Positions 58,151 to 58,802 of a stretch of 58,802 nucleotides of DNA are shown piece after piece. Source of the stretch: Flavobacteriales bacterium. GTDB lineage: Bacteria; Bacteroidota; Bacteroidia; Flavobacteriales_F; PHOS-HE28. The stretch lies in the NCBI GenBank assembly GCA_016704485.1, contig JADJAA010000004.1:1-58802 (forward strand), given 5' to 3'. The notes under the pieces are model-generated. The model ran no database searches. It was not told where the DNA came from and saw only the letters and a program-made list of their open reading frames with translations. The translations under genes and the position numbers were made by a program. Each line of letters begins with the position of its first letter. Position 1 is the stretch's first letter.

Positions 58151-58802
58151 TTATATGAGCGGGTTGGTGTCTTGCGTCACCGCCACGGACGTAGTATCAC
58201 CAGTGATGGCTTACTATCGAGTAGGCACGGCTCCATCTTCTTACCAGAGCTCACCTTGCGGTGCTTTTTTACGTGACAGGGCCTGTGCCCTGTAAGCTCA
58301 TAAATGTAGCTGGATAATTCACTGATACTCTGGAGGTTGCAAGTGGCTCTTAAATCCAACTGGTCGTGCCTTTTTCCGGAACGCCGTACTTGATGGTCAA
58401 ACGTTCTTGGTACCACCGCCATGTATCAATGAGCATCTGTCAGATTAAGGACCGGCAGAGGTTCTGGTGCCGCTGCATCGGCCCCGTGGCAAGGTGTACA
58501 GAAGGTTGTGAAGTTGGCTTTGCCCGCTGCCAGAAAGTTCGCCTCATTGCTCCGACCCACACATTGGTCTCAGCCACTGCTTAGCGGTCTGGGTCGAGTT
58601 ATATGCTGCAATGTCGATCTCCGCTTGTGCCATGGCTACTTTGTATTCTGTGTTCTGTTCCGGTATGGGATATCAGGGACGTGGACTGCGACCAAGTAGA
58701 ATACGCCACATGCAAGACAACCGTAGAACAACCACACCCACCAAGGCGGCAGCACGGTTGTGAAACTCGCGGATACCATCATAGTCGTGCTCCAACAAGA
58801 TG
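58151..58802 (-). pseudogene. ccoP: cbb3 cytochrome c oxidase subunit III, partial and frameshifted
   Basis: The gene runs off the window edge; its 5' end is missing. The first piece LLEHDYDGIREF, then PPWWVWLFYGCLACG-like WWVWLFYGCL, is the N-terminal membrane helix of CcoP. MAQAEIDIAAYN follows. The heme c site TFCTPCHG lies at 58486..58500 and is followed by LPVLNLTD, KYGVPEKGTTSW and a degraded tail ending in DTNPLI at 58151. CcoP carries electrons from cytochrome c to the cbb3 oxidase. Several frame changes interrupt it. Only one heme c site is readable; many relatives in Bacteroidota have a single c domain. Confidence 0.82.

Noticed and set aside
1..58802. tRNA and rRNA genes
   Set aside because: I looked through the gaps for cloverleaf arms and conserved rRNA stretches and found none I could defend; a covariance-model scan would settle it.

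Overview
The window looks like a chromosomal contig of a Bacteroidota bacterium, most likely from the Flavobacteriales. The signs are type IX secretion (T9SS) sorting domains of both type A (1130..3124, 18940..19764, 30671..32203) and type B (15865..18633, 10280..10699), a TonB-dependent receptor with an N-terminal carboxypeptidase-like domain, TonB-type energy transducers, a fused alpha/beta 2-oxoacid dehydrogenase E1, a receiver-Crp fusion regulator next to cbb3 oxidase assembly genes, and an almost complete lack of Shine-Dalgarno sequences. Base composition is mixed, near 50% GC by eye, apart from one clearly AT-rich island at about 50.4-51.7 kb. I saw no rRNA, tRNA or CRISPR array.

Layout. 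0-10 kb: a diheme cytochrome lipoprotein, a secreted FG-GAP/UnbV protein, a KTSC/J-domain protein, hisS, a small lipoprotein, hutH with an alpha/beta hydrolase, a TerC membrane protein and a TonB-like protein. 10-19.8 kb: gene debris (two truncated fragments meeting head to head), secreted surface proteins including two paralogues with almost the same N-terminus, an FAD-linked oxidase, a large CotH/lamin-tail protein and a Reeler-like secreted protein. 19.98-21.78 kb: an IS1182-family element with a frameshifted transposase. 21.8-30.6 kb: an S9 peptidase, an acetyltransferase, an M42 aminopeptidase, an OmpA/TPR envelope protein, a NUDIX hydrolase and murQ. 30.6-38.3 kb: a TonB receptor with a secreted esterase, an RNA-processing type metallo-beta-lactamase, tryptophan 2,3-dioxygenase and a TonB-domain protein. 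38.4-44.7 kb: two Spy-like periplasmic proteins, a hydrolase, then a minus-strand run of acetyltransferase, S4 protein, Gre factor, J-protein, CbpM-like and CbpA-like chaperones, and an NTF2-like protein. 44.7-50.2 kb: an unknown protein, a TPR/class III adenylate cyclase and the E1 fusion (one frameshift). 50.4-51.7 kb: the AT-rich two-gene island. 51.8-58.8 kb: a receiver-Crp regulator, a PAS histidine kinase, and then remnants, in minus-strand order, of ccoP, ccoG, fixH and a SafE-type protein, followed by a hypothetical gene and a VOC protein.

How the genes fit together. The 51.8-58.8 kb block reads as a microaerobic respiration module: cbb3 oxidase subunit and assembly genes followed by a two-component system whose regulator joins a receiver to a cyclic-nucleotide-type sensor and a Crp helix-turn-helix. 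The TonB receptor and T9SS esterase (30.7-35.1 kb) look like one transcription unit closed by a terminator. CbpA, CbpM and a second J-protein form a chaperone cluster.

The best candidate for an undescribed system is the island at 50439..51654. A 57-residue membrane microprotein overlaps a 349-residue cytosolic protein by 8 bases, and both carry the same GDNSxNxQIGG segment. From about 54.0 kb to the end, reading frames break again and again inside recognisable core genes. That pattern suggests unpolished sequence near a contig end more than true gene decay, so coordinates there are approximate.
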